Notes under the pieces: generated by a model | Seen by the model: the letters and a program-made list of their open reading frames with translations, nothing else | What the model was told of the DNA's origin: nothing | Databases searched by the model: none | Position numbers and translations under genes: made by a program | Assembly (NCBI RefSeq): GCF_013744875.1 | Contig: NZ_CP059399.1 | Location: forward strand, 6,572,001-6,636,000 | Length of the DNA: 64,000 nt | Reading direction: 5' to 3' | From: Nocardia huaxiensis | GTDB taxonomy: Bacteria; Actinomycetota; Actinomycetes; Mycobacteriales; Mycobacteriaceae | Shown here: positions 62,338 to 64,000 of the stretch, one piece after another | Layout: every line of letters starts with the position of its first letter | Numbering within the stretch: position 1 is the stretch's first letter

Positions 62338-63141
62338 TCAGCTGGGATCGGCCAGTCGCCAGCCGCCCTGGCTCAGGCTGGGATCGTTGGTCGGATACAT
62401 CTGGAAGTAGACCTTCCCGTCCTCGAACTTCGTGGCGTTCACCGTGATATCGGTGGTGCTCCGGTCCGCTAGGGTCGCCGTGCAGTGGACCGACTCACCG
62501 GCCTTGCCGCGCAGCATGTTCGGACAGGCGGCGCTGCCCTGGGCGAAGCTGAACATTCCGCTCGACAACCCGTAATGACTGGACAGATCCCAGGCCAGGG
62601 TTCGCACCATGCTCTGCACACTGGACGCGTACAGGAGGGGATCCTGCAGTGTGATCGACGCGCCGCCATTGAGATTGGTCAGGTAGTACTCGACCTCCCA
62701 CTGACTGCCATTGGTCTCGGTCGCCGTACACATACGGGTGGCATTGATCGCGTACTTCTGCAATCCGGTGCACCGCACGGATTGGAAATCGGAGCCGGTC
62801 TTGGATTTCAGGGCCAGTGCGATGCCGCCCTGCACGGCGCGATTGTCGGAGAGCTCATCGTCGAAGCGGATGTCGTAAACGAGCTCCGCACCGTCGACCT
62901 TCTCGACGCGGACCGTCATGGGCCATTTCTGCCCCTGTGCATCGGTGGCGGTGCAGGTCGCCTCGGCACCGACCTCGGCATCGACACTGCCGCAGGTGAG
63001 CCAGACCGGATCGATCCCCGCGACGGACTTGTAGTACACGCGAACCTTGCTCGCGACATCGTCGCCGCTGACCGTGTCCGGACCGAACATTCCGCATCCG
63101 GCGACCAGCAGCGCCGACAGGGCAATCACACACCTACGCAC
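62338..63141 (-). CDS. Lipoprotein with three DUF4333-like repeats
   Basis: A 267-residue lipoprotein. The signal peptide MRRCVIALSALLVAGC ends at the lipobox (Cys 16). The mature part contains three tandem modules, each with a C-x(~15)-CTAT pair: LTCGSVDAEVGAEATCTATD, VRCTGLQKYAINATRMCTAT and AACPNMLRGKAGESVHCTAT. This resembles the DUF4333 domain of mycolata, which normally occurs once or twice; each pair probably forms a disulfide. Exposed on the outer face of the membrane; ligand unknown. Confidence 0.82.
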   Translation of the reverse strand: MRRCVIALSALLVAGCGMFGPDTVSGDDVASKVRVYYKSVAGIDPVWLTCGSVDAEVGAEATCTATDAQGQKWPMTVRVEKVDGAELVYDIRFDDELSDNRAVQGGIALALKSKTGSDFQSVRCTGLQKYAINATRMCTATETNGSQWEVEYYLTNLNGGASITLQDPLLYASSVQSMVRTLAWDLSSHYGLSSGMFSFAQGSAACPNMLRGKAGESVHCTATLADRSTTDITVNATKFEDGKVYFQMYPTNDPSLSQGGWRLADPS

Positions 63142-63150
63142 GCGGGAATG

Positions 63151-63609
63151 TTATGGGACAACAGGACTCGTGTCCGGGGCGGCGGGGCGCAGGCGGTCGG
63201 CGTAGGCGGCGAGGTGGTCGGCGCGGAAGGTCAGGGCCGACCAGTCGCGGGGATCGACCTCGGCGGTCCAGGCGTAGGTCCAGGCGTAGACCTCGCGGTC
63301 GGCGGCGTGGACGGAGACCGGGGACAGGTCGTATTCGTCGTCCTCGAAATCGTCCAGGATCCGCCATTCCGCGGCGGTGAGGCCGGACAGCAGGAAGCCT
63401 TGTGCGACAGTGTCGCTCGCTGTCACCAGGCCCGGGTAGACCCGGCCGGGCAGGGCCGCCACCCGGCGTCCGGGCAGGACGGCGGGTTCGAGATGCGGTG
63501 TGCGGCCGAGCAATCCGTCCAGCACCTCCGGAAATTGCAGTGTGCCGTAGACGAACAGCGGGTCGGTCGGGGTCGGCAGCTTTCGGCCCCATCGCCGGTC
63601 GGCGGTCAC
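63151..63609 (-). CDS. Gamma-glutamylcyclotransferase-like (AIG2/GGCT) protein
   Basis: A 152-residue protein of the GGCT-like fold. FVYGTLQFPEVL is the substrate-loop signature, and DDFEDDEYDLSPVSV contains the acidic residue that acts as general base in characterised members. Its start overlaps the stop of the upstream MBL-fold gene by four bases. It could act on gamma-glutamylamine-type substrates; many bacterial members have no known substrate. Confidence 0.88.
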   Translation of the reverse strand: MTADRRWGRKLPTPTDPLFVYGTLQFPEVLDGLLGRTPHLEPAVLPGRRVAALPGRVYPGLVTASDTVAQGFLLSGLTAAEWRILDDFEDDEYDLSPVSVHAADREVYAWTYAWTAEVDPRDWSALTFRADHLAAYADRLRPAAPDTSPVVP

Positions 63610-64000
63610 AGGCCGGCCGCGCGCGCGAACACCACGCCGTCGTGGGAATTGATGATCGTGACTTGATGGCCGTGCAGGCGTTGCAACTCGCGCAGGCGGC
63701 GCTGGTTCTCGCGGTAGGCGTCGCCGAGGACCGAGCCGCGCTCGTACAGCTTCCAGAACAATGGCGTCACAGGCTGTTCCGGATGGATCGAGCTCTCCAC
63801 GAAGAAGGAGTCACCGGCGTGTAGTAGCCACCCCTGTCCGGTGTCGACCGCGACCCCGGCGTGGCCGCGGGTGTGCCCGGCGAGCGGGACGACCAGGATT
63901 TCGGACGGCAGGCCGGGCAGATCGCGGACGGAGCGGAAACCGAACCAGTCCTCGCCGCCGTCGACCTCGTTGACCATCCACTTGGGTCCGTGCGCCCACT
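63606..64000 (-). CDS. MBL-fold metallo-hydrolase, 5' end outside window
   Basis: The C-terminal 131 residues of a metallo-beta-lactamase-fold protein. The frame is open to the last base (reading WAHGPKWMVNEVDGGEDWFG), so the N-terminus and the HxHxDH motif are beyond the window. Visible are the third metal ligand in LAGHTRGHAGVAV, the bridging Asp in LLHAGDSFF, and the final His in INSHDG. It is the first gene of a two-gene operon with the GGCT-like protein. Substrate unknown; lactonases and thioesterases share this form. Confidence 0.85.
   Translation of the reverse strand, partial: WAHGPKWMVNEVDGGEDWFGFRSVRDLPGLPSEILVVPLAGHTRGHAGVAVDTGQGWLLHAGDSFFVESSIHPEQPVTPLFWKLYERGSVLGDAYRENQRRLRELQRLHGHQVTIINSHDGVVFARAAGL

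Noticed and set aside
1..64000. tRNA, rRNA or CRISPR arrays
   Set aside because: No cloverleaf with a GGTTCGAATCC-type arm, no rRNA signature and no regularly spaced repeats were found on reading both strands; a dedicated covariance search was not possible.

Overview
The window is GC-rich, densely coded actinobacterial DNA, most likely from Nocardia or a close mycolic-acid relative (Corynebacteriales). Pointers are DUF4192, PAC2 and DUF3516-helicase genes, an XRE/DUF397 pair, DUF4333-like lipoproteins, a WXG100/ESX-like secreted protein, and many GTG/TTG starts with 4-bp stop/start overlaps. I see no rRNA, tRNA or CRISPR, and no intact insertion sequence or transposase.

Layout. 1-7.1 kb: a 5'-truncated galE, a DUF4192 gene, two paralogous small secreted proteins flanking a divergent VOC protein/WYL regulator pair with a shared perfect palindrome, a lipoprotein and a PAC2 protein. 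7.2-9.4 kb: a lower-GC three-gene island that looks like a type VII secreted protein, a possible effector and a lipoprotein. 9.4-14.6 kb: a Ski2-like helicase, then a two-gene polyamine operon (ornithine decarboxylase-like enzyme plus a SpeD-SpeE fusion). 14.6-27.9 kb: small accessory genes, a frameshifted pseudogene, a FUSC membrane protein, hydrolases, a PAP2 phosphatase and a TetR/FAD-monooxygenase pair with well-resolved operators. 40.4-49.1 kb: a LytS/LytTR two-component system, two sodium:solute symporters, a DUF485 protein and acetyl-CoA synthetase, together an acetate/monocarboxylate uptake and activation module. 59.6-64 kb: a deleted pseudogene, an RpiB-like isomerase, an acyl-CoA synthetase, a triple-repeat lipoprotein, and a GGCT-like/MBL operon cut by the window end.

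The most notable region is 27.9-59.6 kb. It holds four full-length DUF4132 (YehI/MolR-like) paralogs, a stand-alone middle module of the same protein and the decayed C-terminal tail of another copy. The last paralog leads an apparent operon with a MoxR-type AAA+ ATPase, a DUF5682 protein, a VWA protein and a SWIM zinc-finger protein. This is the same set as the uncharacterised E. coli yehI-yehL-yehM-yehP-yehQ genes. All four full DUF4132 genes are preceded by TGTCRG-N10-TACAGT, the form of the mycobacterial RecA-independent DNA-damage promoter (tTGTCRGtg-N8-TAnnnT) recognised through PafBC. Two more matches precede a small secreted protein (2358) and an unknown gene (18069). I infer a DNA-damage-induced AAA+/VWA system with an amplified set of DUF4132 partners.

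Limits: assignments come from reading translations and motifs, with no database search. Start codons were chosen from Shine-Dalgarno sites, overlaps and paralog comparison.
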